The position numbers and the translations under genes were made by a program. Below, one piece after another: positions 1 through 8,415 of a stretch of DNA of 43,226 nucleotides (its first letter is position 1; each line of letters starts with the position of its first letter). The notes under the pieces are model-generated. The model saw nothing but the letters and a program-made list of their open reading frames with translations. It was not told the origin of the DNA and did not search any database. Source of the stretch: Patescibacteria group bacterium (GTDB lineage Bacteria > Patescibacteriota > Patescibacteriia > WFTA01 > S139-112); the NCBI GenBank assembly GCA_015485695.1, contig WFTB01000012.1:1-43226 (forward strand), read 5' to 3'.

Positions 1-639
1 AAGCCTCCCTGTGAATCCTATTGGCAAACCGTTTGCGTCCAGTATCGGGAACATGATTCTTTTTCGGAATCTGTCATAGTATCCCGATGAGTTGTCTTTT
101 TGCACTACAAGACCGCTTTTGATTATTTCTTCGTCACTGAATCCGAGTTTTGCAAGATAGGGTCCGATTACGTCCCATCCGTCCGGAGCGAATCCGATTT
201 GGAATTCGCGCACTATATCAATCTCAAGCCGTCTGTTTTTAAGCAAATATTTGCGAGCCGGCGTCCCGGCGTCCGTGTTGATTTGTTTTCGGTAGAATTC
301 AACCGCGCGCTCCATAAGTGTTTTTAGTCGGCTCTTTTCGTTTTCATGCTTTGCGTCGTATGTTTTGAGCCGGACTCCGGCTTTGTTAGCAAGTATTTTA
401 AGAGCCTCCGGAAAATCAACATTTTCTCGTTTCTGTATAAATGTGAACACATCGCCACCCTCCCCGCATCCAAAGCAATGAAATATTTGCTTTCCCCTGT
501 GCACCATAAAGGAAGGCGTCTTCTCATCATGAAACGGGCACTGCGCTTTCATATTGGCTCCGGCCGGCTTGAGAGAAACATATTCACCGATGATATCGAC
601 GATATCAATACGGGATTTTATAAGTTCGACATCGGTCAT
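1..639 (-). CDS. dnaG: DNA primase DnaG, N-terminal part (runs off the window edge)
   Basis: Translating the minus strand from the ATG at 639 gives 213 codons open to the window edge. DnaG makes the RNA primers for replication. The protein begins MTDVELIKSRIDIVDIIGEY. Next comes the zinc-binding domain: CPFHDEKTPSF at about residues 40-50, then CFGCGEGGDVFTF at about 60-72, giving the Cys-His-Cys-Cys ligand set of bacterial primases. From about residue 120 it continues into the RNA-polymerase core (a YLLKNR segment, then FQIGFAPDGWDVI, and near the edge RFRKRIMFPILDANG). The TOPRIM residues lie outside the window. The gene is divergent from the secreted-protein gene at 880. Confidence 0.95.
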   Translation of the reverse strand, partial: MTDVELIKSRIDIVDIIGEYVSLKPAGANMKAQCPFHDEKTPSFMVHRGKQIFHCFGCGEGGDVFTFIQKRENVDFPEALKILANKAGVRLKTYDAKHENEKSRLKTLMERAVEFYRKQINTDAGTPARKYLLKNRRLEIDIVREFQIGFAPDGWDVIGPYLAKLGFSDEEIIKSGLVVQKDNSSGYYDRFRKRIMFPILDANGLPIGFTGRL

Positions 640-879
640 AGCGCTAGATTATAGCAAGATTATTGGGGAAGGCGAGGAGTGTGTTATGTGCGATTTACGC
701 TCCCTACATACCGTCACTCTAATTGTTTTTGAGCGTAAAATCAACAAGCGACGGCGTTTGTACATCGCGTATAAGCGGTAATTGTGATATTGTACTTATA
801 CGAAAGCATTTATTCGATATTCATACCTTCTCGCGAAGTTGTCGTGAATTGTATATTAAATCGCTTATTGCGTATTGAT

Positions 880-1749
880 ATGAGACGTAAAGTAGGAGAA
901 TTATTTCTTGCCGGTTTGCTCGCATTGCAAAATCCGAGCGAAGCGGAAGCCGGACCCGGGAATCAAAGCGAGTCGCCCCGCGAAGCGCAAAGCAGTGTTC
1001 GGAAGGAGCGGAATGAGAGTTCGATTCGTGATTTTATGGATGGCAAACTTGACAGCATAACGGTGCCATCAGAGGACGACATGCGCTATATAATTGAGCG
1101 TTCGTCTCGGGAATATGATTTGAAAGAAAAGCGATTTAAATATGTCGTCGAAACCATAGCGAACGAAGGTGGCTATCGAATTATTAATGTCTCCGAACCC
1201 GGCACAAAGTTTACATATGACCCTCGCAACGAATACCGGTATACGGTGAGCGAGCCAATGCTCAAAGGGGGGATTGTCGGCGGAGATAAACTGAAGAATA
1301 TCATAATGCCGGAAGGTTCGGATAAAGAGGAGAAAAAGAAGAATTTGAATTGGTTTTATGATACGTATTCGCCGATTCCGGTTAATCCGTCGATTCTATC
1401 AAACATAGAAAAATTTAATGAACTTTTCGAATCCATTACGGTGGAAAGTCCGGGTGCTTCGTATGTGATTACTTTCGATAATTTGAAAAACACATATAGC
1501 GATGAATTCAAGAAAGCGGTGAGTGATTGGAATAAGTTATTGATGGAATACATAATAAAAGCGTCAGAACATTTCACAAATGAAATGTCGGAAAAACTGA
1601 AATCATCCGAAAAGCACGAACAACAATATCGATTAACCGTGGGAGCTTTACAGATGTCTGTAATTCTGATAGAAGATTCCGATATATTAATCGAATTGTT
1701 TAATAAAACGTTTAAAGAATACAGAATTCGGTTGAGTGTGAATCAGTGA
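880..1749 (+). CDS. Secreted or lipid-anchored protein of unknown function
   Basis: I do not recognise the family. I place the start at ATG 880 because it gives a basic start (MRRK) followed by a short hydrophobic stretch and an alanine-rich cleavage-like site (NPSEAEAG), i.e. a signal peptide. An upstream in-frame start at 784 would put 32 poorly placed residues ahead of it. The mature protein (about 265 residues) is hydrophilic and rich in Lys, Glu and Ser. It has no repeats or catalytic motif that I can identify and has a helical-looking second half. It stands alone between dnaG and the epimerase gene. The call as a real gene rests on length, signal peptide and codon use. Confidence 0.6.
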   Translation: MRRKVGELFLAGLLALQNPSEAEAGPGNQSESPREAQSSVRKERNESSIRDFMDGKLDSITVPSEDDMRYIIERSSREYDLKEKRFKYVVETIANEGGYRIINVSEPGTKFTYDPRNEYRYTVSEPMLKGGIVGGDKLKNIIMPEGSDKEEKKKNLNWFYDTYSPIPVNPSILSNIEKFNELFESITVESPGASYVITFDNLKNTYSDEFKKAVSDWNKLLMEYIIKASEHFTNEMSEKLKSSEKHEQQYRLTVGALQMSVILIEDSDILIELFNKTFKEYRIRLSVNQ

Positions 1750-1801
1750 GTTGTGAGAATGGATTACAGCCGTGCGCGTACTGTGCTTGCTTGCTTTTGT
1801 A

Positions 1802-1807
1802 TATAAT
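1802..1807 (+). promoter_or_regulatory. -10 box upstream of the epimerase gene
   Basis: A perfect TATAAT lies 51 bases before the ATG at 1859. No good -35 match is seen 16-18 bases upstream, so this is a moderate call. Confidence 0.45.
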
Positions 1808-1858
1808 ACTTAGTATGATTGGAACCGAGAGCAGTTATTTGTACACTAGCTTATCAGT

Positions 1859-2785
1859 ATGGCAGACGTGCTTGTAACCGGTGGAGCGGGGTTTATAGGG
1901 TCTCATTTGGTAGACATTCTTGTAAAAAATGGATGTCGCGTGACTGTAGTTGATAATTTAAATGCAGGCATAAAGGACCACATACACCCCAGTGCAACAT
2001 TTTATAAACTTGATATTTGCAATCAAGAGATTTCTGGTATATTCGAGCGTGAGAAATTCAATTTTGTTTTCCACCTGGCTTCACGGATTGGTGTTCAAAG
2101 GTCAGTAAAGGATATCGTGCTTGACAATAAAGCGGATGTATTAGGTAGTTTGAATATTCTGATTAATTGCTGGAAACATAAAGTTGAGAAAATAATTTTT
2201 TCCTCATCTGGAGGTGCTATATACGGTGACGTAAATCAGATACCAACAAACGAAAATACTATTCCGCTACCTGTTTCTCCGTACGGTATTCACAAATTAA
2301 TTTTTGAAAAATACTTAAACTATTATCATCAAGTGTTTGGACAGCGTTATATCGCTATTCGACAGTCAAATATATATGGTCCACGACAGTTTAATGGAGG
2401 AACAATGGGAATCATCCATGTGTTAATAGATAATGGAATAAACGGAAAAAAAAGTTTCATAACGAGAAAAGGTACACAGACACGAGATTTTTTATATGTG
2501 GATGACCTGATTGATGCTTATATTTCGGCTATGGACACTGATTACAATGGAGTGCTAAATGTTGGCTCTGGGGCAGAGACTAGCATTTTGCAAATAATCG
2601 AGTTAATCAAATGTGAGTTAGGGTGTAACATTGAATTTGAGTTTATTCCGTCAAGACCGGGTGAACAGGCGAGAAGTTGCCTTGATGTAAGTAAGGCCAA
2701 AGAGGTTCTTGGTTGGCAAGCCAAAACAAGCTTGAAGGAAGGGATAGCAAAAACGGTTGTTTGGCATAAATCATTGAAACATTAA
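1859..2785 (+). CDS. NAD-dependent epimerase/dehydratase (extended SDR, UDP-sugar type)
   Basis: Short-chain dehydrogenase of the extended, sugar-nucleotide-modifying type, 308 residues, normal for the family. The NAD-binding Rossmann glycines are in TGGAGFIGSHL (residues 7-17). The catalytic set is a Ser cluster FSSSGG (about 114-119) and Tyr142/Lys146 in YGIHK. RQSNIYGPRQ and a TRDFLYVDDL segment are typical of UDP-glucose 4-epimerase-like and dTDP-glucose dehydratase-like enzymes. The substrate cannot be told from sequence alone; UDP-glucose/galactose or UDP-glucuronate are the usual ones. Such enzymes supply sugars for surface glycans. No glycosyltransferase is adjacent. Confidence 0.88.
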   Translation: MADVLVTGGAGFIGSHLVDILVKNGCRVTVVDNLNAGIKDHIHPSATFYKLDICNQEISGIFEREKFNFVFHLASRIGVQRSVKDIVLDNKADVLGSLNILINCWKHKVEKIIFSSSGGAIYGDVNQIPTNENTIPLPVSPYGIHKLIFEKYLNYYHQVFGQRYIAIRQSNIYGPRQFNGGTMGIIHVLIDNGINGKKSFITRKGTQTRDFLYVDDLIDAYISAMDTDYNGVLNVGSGAETSILQIIELIKCELGCNIEFEFIPSRPGEQARSCLDVSKAKEVLGWQAKTSLKEGIAKTVVWHKSLKH

Positions 2786-2825
2786 TTTCGTATCCAAATT
2801 CAACCTTTTGTTTCGTTTAGATTAT

Positions 2826-3413
2826 ATGAAACGAACTATCATTATACATTGTTGGGAGGGATATCCTGAGTATTGTTGGTATCCTTCGGTTGCACGGGAG
2901 CTGGAAAGCCGAGGGTTTATAGTTACAGTTCCTGAAATGCCGGAAACTGAGCGGCCACAGCTTGCGTCGTGGCTTTCGAAACTTGCAGAAGCTGTCGGTC
3001 AGCCTGACGAGGAGCTGTATCTCATCGGTCACAGCGTTGGGTGTATTACTATTCTCAGGTACTTAGAGTCGCTGCCGGCTGATCAAAAAGTTGGCGGTGT
3101 TATTCTCGTGGCGGGATTTGTGGATGATTTGAGTTATATGGATAGTATTGAGGACAAAACAGTACTTCCAAATTTTTTTCAAACGTCACTTGATCTTGAA
3201 CACATAAAATCAAGAGCAAAGAAATTCGTTGCCATTCATTCAGACAATGACCCATACGTTGAGCTCAAACACGCAGATATTTTTAAAGAGAAGCTCAATG
3301 CTAAGATAATCGTTAAACATGGCATGAAGCATTTTTCCGGAGAGGTTGATGACGAAAAAAGCTGTACCGAATTGCCGGATGTTGTCGAAGTAATAGAAAA
3401 AATGTATGAGTAG
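2826..3413 (+). CDS. RBBP9/YdeN-type serine alpha/beta hydrolase
   Basis: Small single-domain alpha/beta hydrolase, about 195 residues, of the RBBP9/YdeN group. The start at 2826 gives the typical opening MKRTIIIHCWEG; the frame is open from an earlier start at 2808 but those six residues look spurious. The nucleophile is Ser70 in GHSVG, the acid is the Asp in HSDNDPYV, and the catalytic His is in GMKHFSG near the C-terminus, so the triad is complete. The natural substrate of these proteins is generally unknown. Its last codons overlap the start of the next gene, so the two are probably translated together. Confidence 0.85.
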   Translation: MKRTIIIHCWEGYPEYCWYPSVARELESRGFIVTVPEMPETERPQLASWLSKLAEAVGQPDEELYLIGHSVGCITILRYLESLPADQKVGGVILVAGFVDDLSYMDSIEDKTVLPNFFQTSLDLEHIKSRAKKFVAIHSDNDPYVELKHADIFKEKLNAKIIVKHGMKHFSGEVDDEKSCTELPDVVEVIEKMYE

Positions 3414-4488
3414 TATGAACAAGAAAAATAATTCAATTGAACACAAGTTCAGTAAACGAGAGCGTGAATCGGGAGAGTACGGTAAGAATGTTGTAATTAA
3501 CTTTTACTATTTCAGGCATGGACAAAAAATGTACGCCAAAGTTGGCAGAGACACCATTTCAGATTCATTGTTGTCAGAAAAAGGAATTACAGATTCGACA
3601 GAACTGGGCTCTGAAATGAAACAAGAAGGGATTGATTTGGTAAATATTGGTACTACTTCAATTGATAGACAGTGGACAAAGGGAGTAGGCAAGAATAGAA
3701 CCCAGCAGACTGCCGAAAGGGTGCTTAGTGGAAATGAGGCAATAGACAGAAAAGTAAGAAGATATTTCAATTTAGGTTTTTATACTGAACCATATAAAGG
3801 ATCTGATTATTTTTTCTCAGAGTACAAAAGAATAACAGATGAAAAAAGAGATGAGGTTCTGCAAGAGGTATATTCTGGTAAAAAACTTGAGGACTTGAGC
3901 CCCGACGAACAAGAAAAAGTGATGTATATAGCCGAAGAGCCAGCAATTGAGTGGTATTTGCAACACCAAGGCGAATCCCTAGAAAAAACAGACGAGGCTA
4001 AGAAATGGTATGCTGAGCAAGGGTTAAAACCCAATAAAACAACAATAACACCTAGAGAGTCAGCAGCCTTGGCAGCGTATCAAGTCAACAGATTGTTGAA
4101 TTTACCACAATTCATGAAAAACGATGTTGTAAAAAATTACTTCACAGTTGGTAATCAATTGGCTTCAGAACCCTTTTTGACTTATGTGGTTCTGGGAAAA
4201 TATGCAGGAGCTGAACATGGAGGTAAAACAGAAGATGGCTTAGAATTTAATGCAGTTGAAAGACTTCGAGAGATAGGAGGCTCTCTTAAAATAACGGAAG
4301 GTTGGCATTTGAAAATTATCACAAATGACAAAGGAAAGTTAATAGCTAATTTGAAGTTTAGAGATAAAGAATATGATTTAGATTTAGATAAAATAAGAGA
4401 ATTGGCTGAAGTGGGCAGAGAACTATATGAAAAAGAAGCTAAAAAAATTGATACGAAGCATATTGCAGTGGTAGAAAATAATGATTAA
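3406..4488 (+). CDS. Histidine phosphatase superfamily protein
   Basis: 360-residue protein with the branch-1 histidine phosphatase signature RHG (Arg37-His38-Gly39 in YYFRHGQK), followed by a TISDSLLSEKG segment matching the 'T..G..Q' region of phosphoglycerate-mutase-like phosphatases. A second His occurs in GAEHGGKTEDG. It is much longer than a minimal family member (about 200 residues); the middle is a charged, helical insertion. The ATG at 3406 overlaps the upstream stop, and a second start three codons on (3415) is equally possible. The substrate is unknown. It lies in a compact run with a hydrolase and a nucleoside-kinase-like gene. Confidence 0.75.
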   Translation: MSSMNKKNNSIEHKFSKRERESGEYGKNVVINFYYFRHGQKMYAKVGRDTISDSLLSEKGITDSTELGSEMKQEGIDLVNIGTTSIDRQWTKGVGKNRTQQTAERVLSGNEAIDRKVRRYFNLGFYTEPYKGSDYFFSEYKRITDEKRDEVLQEVYSGKKLEDLSPDEQEKVMYIAEEPAIEWYLQHQGESLEKTDEAKKWYAEQGLKPNKTTITPRESAALAAYQVNRLLNLPQFMKNDVVKNYFTVGNQLASEPFLTYVVLGKYAGAEHGGKTEDGLEFNAVERLREIGGSLKITEGWHLKIITNDKGKLIANLKFRDKEYDLDLDKIRELAEVGRELYEKEAKKIDTKHIAVVENND

Positions 4489-4493
4489 ATTGT

Positions 4494-5066
4494 ATGTCAA
4501 TTATCTCAATCATTGGCACCTCCGGTGTTGGGAAATCTTTTCTTGTTAAGCAGTTAGCTATACTTGATGGTAGTCCGGCATTTTTCGAGTGTGAAGAAGG
4601 TGCAATTCCTGATGAAATAATGGAATCGGTCTTTTCCGGGGGAAGTCCCATAAAAAGATGGGAATGGTTTCGTAACCACTATCACACGCAGCTTGAGCGT
4701 GCAATGGAAATATCCCAACTCGGAATGACGTGCTACACTGATGGAAGCCCAATGAGTTTTGAGGCGATATTATTCTACGAAGAAAGGCAGTATCATAACG
4801 AGCTCCGCTCAATTATAGATACAATGTCTCACATTATGCCTGATAAGACTTTATTGCTAACGGCAACAAAAGAAAAATTGGCAGAACTCATAGAATTAAG
4901 AGGGAGAGTCACAGAAAATTTGGACGAAACTTTAAAGCGAGCGATCGATATCCAGGATAATTATATTGCGCTTGTAAAAGAAAAAGAAAACGTGATAACC
5001 GTTGATCGGTCGAATTTTGACTTTACCAAGTCCAAGGATTTGAATTATATTAGGGGACTATTATGA
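4494..5066 (+). CDS. Deoxynucleoside-kinase-like P-loop ATPase
   Basis: 190-residue P-loop protein with Walker A GTSGVGKS at residues 8-15. The layout resembles deoxynucleoside/deoxyadenosine kinases: a P-loop at the extreme N-terminus, an acidic segment, a central YTDGSPMSFEAILFYEER segment, then RGR (about residue 137) as a possible lid arginine motif. These enzymes phosphorylate salvaged deoxynucleosides. The classic ERS/DRS motif is not clear, so another small-molecule kinase is possible. Its stop overlaps the gatC start by four bases (ATGA at 5063), which implies translational coupling. Confidence 0.65.
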   Translation: MSIISIIGTSGVGKSFLVKQLAILDGSPAFFECEEGAIPDEIMESVFSGGSPIKRWEWFRNHYHTQLERAMEISQLGMTCYTDGSPMSFEAILFYEERQYHNELRSIIDTMSHIMPDKTLLLTATKEKLAELIELRGRVTENLDETLKRAIDIQDNYIALVKEKENVITVDRSNFDFTKSKDLNYIRGLL

Positions 5067-5371
5067 GTATCACCAAAGAAGAAGTACGGCGTATTGCACA
5101 TTTGGCAAGACTTGAATTGTCGGATGAACAGCTCGCAAAAGCGCAACATGATTTTAACGAAATTCTAGGTTATGTCGATCAGCTCACTGAAGTCAACGTC
5201 GACGGTATTGAGCCGATGCGCGGAGCGACTGACTTGGTGAATCAACTGCGTAACGATACAGTTACGCGAGAGTCTGGAGAAGATGTCCGAAATAAATATA
5301 TCTCGCTCGCGCCGGAACACACTGAAGAACATATAGAGACTATAAGCCCATTTAGGGACGCAAGAACATAA
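5063..5371 (+). CDS. gatC: Asp-tRNA(Asn)/Glu-tRNA(Gln) amidotransferase subunit C
   Basis: 102 residues, full length for GatC. It opens with the family pattern SITKEEVRRIAHLARLELSD and has the conserved VDGIEPM loop and a C-terminal ISPFRDA segment. GatC stabilises the GatA-GatB complex that converts misacylated Glu-tRNA(Gln) and/or Asp-tRNA(Asn) to the correct amide. It overlaps the upstream kinase by four bases and is followed after 68 bases by gatA. gatB is not in the window. Confidence 0.95.
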   Translation: MSITKEEVRRIAHLARLELSDEQLAKAQHDFNEILGYVDQLTEVNVDGIEPMRGATDLVNQLRNDTVTRESGEDVRNKYISLAPEHTEEHIETISPFRDART

Positions 5372-5439
5372 AAACACTAGAGCGCCAGAACAATTAGATT
5401 TAACTACGTTCTAATGTTTTTATGTTTTAATCATATCTC

Positions 5440-6867
5440 ATGAGTATAAGTGATTTAACAATTAAAGAACTGCGTGACAAATTGGAGAGCAAAGCGTTGT
5501 CCGCAAAAGAAGTGGCTGATTTTTATATAGATCGCATTACGAAATACGATAAAGAATTGAATTCATTCTTAACGGTGGTTGATAATCTAAAAGTTTCCGG
5601 AAAAGGACCTCTTGCCGGGATTCCGATTGCAATAAAGGACGTCATCGTGACGAAAGGAATTCGCTCCACCGGCGGATCGAAAATACTGGAAAACTATATC
5701 CCACCGTACAGTGCCACAGTGATAAAAAAGATGGACAAAGCCGGGTACACTCTCTTGGGAAAGACCAATTGCGATGAATTCGCCCAAGGGTCGTCTAATG
5801 AAAACTCCGCATTTGGACCTGTGAAAAACCCGTGGGAAATGTCGCGCGTCGCCGGCGGTTCGTCCGGAGGTTCGGCTGTAGCGGTCGCGGCCGATTTGTG
5901 CCATGTGGCGCTCGGCACGGACACGGGAGGTTCTATTCGCATGCCGGCAGGTTGGTGCGGGGTTGTCGGTATAAAGCCGACGTACGGTCGCGTATCTCGA
6001 TACGGCGTTATGGCAATGGCTTCGTCTCTTGATCAGGTCGGCGTATTCGCCCGACGAGTCGATGACACGCGAGAAGTATTATCCGTTATAGAGGGAAAAG
6101 ATAGTCTAGACTGCACGTCATCAACGCGCGCGACGGGCGATATGAGGGTTGACTCTCTTGAAGGAGTGAGGGTGGGAGTTCCCGAGGAATACTTTGCCGA
6201 AGGGCTTGATTTGGAAGTCGAAGGGGTTATTCGCGACGGCATAAACACGATGAAGGAACTCGGAGCGGAAGTAAAAGAGATTAGTCTTCCGTATTCTAAA
6301 TACGCGCTTGCGACATATTACATCATCATGCCCGCCGAGGTGTCGTCGAACATGGGCCGATACGATGGAATCAGATATGGGGAGTCGGAAATTCAAAATT
6401 CAAAATTCAAAATTCAAAATTTAGAAGAGATTTATAAGATTAACCGTTCTGAATTTTTGGGCGAGGAAGTCAAGCGGAGAATCATGCTCGGGACATACGT
6501 ACTTTCCGCCGGGTACTATGACCAGTACTACGCGCGCGCGCAAAAGGTGCGTCGCTTGATTCGTCAAGATTTCGAAAAAGCCTTCAAGCAAGTTGATGTT
6601 ATAGCGGGACCGGTCGCGCCCACGCCGGCGTTTAGGCTTGGTGAAAAGACCGACGATCCTTTGCAAATGTATTTGTCGGATATTTATACGGTTCCGGTCA
6701 ATCTCGCCGGTCTTCCGGCGCTTTCGGTCCCTGCCGGTTTCACAAAAGACAATTTACCGGTCGGCATGCACTTGATAGGAAAATGGTGGGAGGACAACAA
6801 ACTACTGGATATAGCGGAACATTTTGAAATTGCAACAGAACACTATAAGAAAAAGCCCACGCTGTGA
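5440..6867 (+). CDS. gatA: Asp-tRNA(Asn)/Glu-tRNA(Gln) amidotransferase subunit A
   Basis: 475-residue amidase, full length. The Ser-cis-Ser-Lys machinery is visible: Lys in PIAIKDVI (about residue 67), the Gly/Ser-rich AGGSSGGSAVAVAAD segment, and the catalytic serine in GTDTGGSIRMPAGWCG. GatA releases ammonia from glutamine for the GatB reaction. An oddity sits between RYDGIRYGES and LEEIYKINRSEFLGEEVKRR, where a heptanucleotide tandem repeat at 6391-6418 encodes IQNSKFKIQN (about residues 318-327). In relatives this is a variable surface loop, so the enzyme should still work. The terminator that follows overlaps the stop codon. Confidence 0.97.
   Translation: MSISDLTIKELRDKLESKALSAKEVADFYIDRITKYDKELNSFLTVVDNLKVSGKGPLAGIPIAIKDVIVTKGIRSTGGSKILENYIPPYSATVIKKMDKAGYTLLGKTNCDEFAQGSSNENSAFGPVKNPWEMSRVAGGSSGGSAVAVAADLCHVALGTDTGGSIRMPAGWCGVVGIKPTYGRVSRYGVMAMASSLDQVGVFARRVDDTREVLSVIEGKDSLDCTSSTRATGDMRVDSLEGVRVGVPEEYFAEGLDLEVEGVIRDGINTMKELGAEVKEISLPYSKYALATYYIIMPAEVSSNMGRYDGIRYGESEIQNSKFKIQNLEEIYKINRSEFLGEEVKRRIMLGTYVLSAGYYDQYYARAQKVRRLIRQDFEKAFKQVDVIAGPVAPTPAFRLGEKTDDPLQMYLSDIYTVPVNLAGLPALSVPAGFTKDNLPVGMHLIGKWWEDNKLLDIAEHFEIATEHYKKKPTL
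6391..6418 (+). repeat. ATTCAAA tandem repeat (four copies) inside gatA
   Basis: Four perfect copies of ATTCAAA plus a partial fifth. The unit is not a multiple of three, so any change of one copy would shift the gatA frame; the present number keeps the gene open. Confidence 0.9.
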
Positions 6868-6883
6868 TTGTGGGCTTTTTTCA
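6852..6883 (+). terminator. Rho-independent terminator of the gat operon
   Basis: The stem AAAGCCCAC / GTGGGCTTT (6852-6860 with 6870-6878) is followed by a T tract. It begins inside the last codons of gatA. Confidence 0.9.
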
Positions 6884-6887
6884 TAGG

Positions 6888-6896
6888 TGATATACT
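6888..6896 (+). promoter_or_regulatory. Extended -10 promoter before the AI-2E-type gene
   Basis: Extended -10 TGATATACT, with no clear -35. The same string recurs before the transketolase gene at 12117-12125. Confidence 0.5.
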
Positions 6897-6967
6897 GTTC
6901 TAGGGATTAGGGAATATGGAACAGGGAGCGTTTTGCATGCTTCGTATTTTGTACTTCATACCCATTT

Positions 6968-7990
6968 ATGACTTCTCAACGATTTGATGTATCATATACT
7001 TCGATATTTCGCATACTTTTGGTTGTTGCGGTGCTTTTTTTCGCGTATTTGATTCGAGACGTTATCGGACTGGTGTTTGTAGCCATATTTCTGTCCGCCG
7101 CCATCACTCCATGGGTGAACTGGTTTCACCGTCATAGAATACCTAGAGCGCTCGCTGTTTTGATTATTTATCTGATTGCTTTTGCGATATTGAGCATAGT
7201 AGTTATTTCCATTGTGCCGGTTGTTGTGGAGCAGGTGAATCAGTTGTCCGTGAATTTCCCGGAATACTACGAACGTGTGGTTGCAAGCCTAATGCAAGTC
7301 AGAGATAACTCGGACGGTGTTTCGGGGGCGTCTTTGCAAAATGCTTTTGACACGGCTACATCCGGGGTGGTCGGTACCGTCACGTCCGTGTTCGGGGGGC
7401 TGGTGTCATTTGCCGCGCTGTTGGTGCTTATGTTTTACATGGTAATCAACGAAAAACTTTTGGTCAAATTTATCAGATTGTTGACGCCGACGGAATACAG
7501 GGATTATGCCGTTGATTTTATGCGTCGCGCTCAAGTTCAATTGGGAAGATGGTTGCGCGGTCAGCTTTTTCTCATGTTGTTCATAACGGTTTTGACATAC
7601 GTCGGTTTGACCATTTTGGGAATAAAATACGCCCTGGTCCTCGCTCTTATAGCCGGTTTGTTGGAACTTATACCGTATGCCGGACCGATTCTCTCGGCCA
7701 TTCCCGCCATCATAATCGCTCTCACGATTTCACCTCTTATGGGTGTGTTTGTCGTTGTGCTTTATTTTGTGATACAGCAAATAGAAAACAATTTCCTGGT
7801 TCCCAAAGTAATGCAACACGCCTTGGGATTGAACCCTTTGGTCACGATTATAGCCATTTTGATAGGCGCCAAATTGGGCGGGATTGTCGGTGTTATAATA
7901 GCGGTTCCGGTTGCGACCATGGCAAGTTTGTTAATAACGGATTTTTACGATCAGCGTCATAAAAAATTTAACGTTTCACAAAATATATGA
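6968..7990 (+). CDS. AI-2E family transporter-like membrane protein
   Basis: 340 residues of the PF01594 (AI-2E/PerM) type. There are two membrane segments at the N-terminus (about 11-55), a third near 65-85, a soluble linker (about 90-135), and a C-terminal half with four or five further helices. It includes the family's PYAGPILSAIPAIIIAL and QQIENNFLVPKVMQ-like segments and a final GGIVGVIIAVPVA helix. Members are passive or proton/sodium-coupled exporters; transport of autoinducer-2 has been proposed only for some, so substrate is left open. It overlaps the receiver gene by four bases. Confidence 0.9.
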   Translation: MTSQRFDVSYTSIFRILLVVAVLFFAYLIRDVIGLVFVAIFLSAAITPWVNWFHRHRIPRALAVLIIYLIAFAILSIVVISIVPVVVEQVNQLSVNFPEYYERVVASLMQVRDNSDGVSGASLQNAFDTATSGVVGTVTSVFGGLVSFAALLVLMFYMVINEKLLVKFIRLLTPTEYRDYAVDFMRRAQVQLGRWLRGQLFLMLFITVLTYVGLTILGIKYALVLALIAGLLELIPYAGPILSAIPAIIIALTISPLMGVFVVVLYFVIQQIENNFLVPKVMQHALGLNPLVTIIAILIGAKLGGIVGVIIAVPVATMASLLITDFYDQRHKKFNVSQNI

Positions 7991-8364
7991 CAAACAAAAA
8001 ACGCTCCATAACAATAGTCGATGATGACGAATTTTTGCTTGATATGTATGCGATAAAATTCAGAAAAGAGGGATACTCAGTTACCACTTATTCCGATGGT
8101 TCGAGCGCGATTGACGGTATATCGGAATCAAATCCGGACATAGTGTTGCTTGACGTGGTTATGCCGGGAATGGACGGTATTGAGGTATTGCAAAAACTGA
8201 AAAGCGAAAAAAACACGAAGGACATACCTGTTGTTCTTATGACAAATCTTGACGGAGAAGACGTTAGGAAACGAGGAGCGCAAAGCGGAGCTCTTTATTT
8301 CATAAACAAAGCGGCCTACCTTCCGAAAGCCGTTGTCCGAATGGTTGACGAAATATTGGAGTGA
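7987..8364 (+). CDS. Stand-alone response regulator receiver domain
   Basis: 125 residues, a single CheY-like receiver with no output domain. The acidic pocket is in VDDDEF (about residues 11-16), the phospho-acceptor is Asp56 in LLDVVMPGMDG, the switch Thr is in LMTN, and the conserved Lys is in FINKAAYLP. All key residues are present, so it should be phosphorylatable. No histidine kinase lies in the window. The four-base ATGA overlap with the upstream membrane protein suggests coupled translation. Confidence 0.93.
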   Translation: MTNKKRSITIVDDDEFLLDMYAIKFRKEGYSVTTYSDGSSAIDGISESNPDIVLLDVVMPGMDGIEVLQKLKSEKNTKDIPVVLMTNLDGEDVRKRGAQSGALYFINKAAYLPKAVVRMVDEILE

Positions 8365-8415
8365 TTTTTGGGTGGTATTTAAGATGAATCGGAAAATCCG
8401 CGCGGGAGTTTTAAT

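Noticed and set aside
784-879. N-terminal extension of the secreted protein
   Set aside because: Starting at 880 gives a clean signal peptide; the extra 32 residues would bury it.
6391-6418. CRISPR-like array
   Set aside because: The unit is 7 bases without spacers and lies inside a coding gene; no CRISPR array or cas gene is seen in the window.
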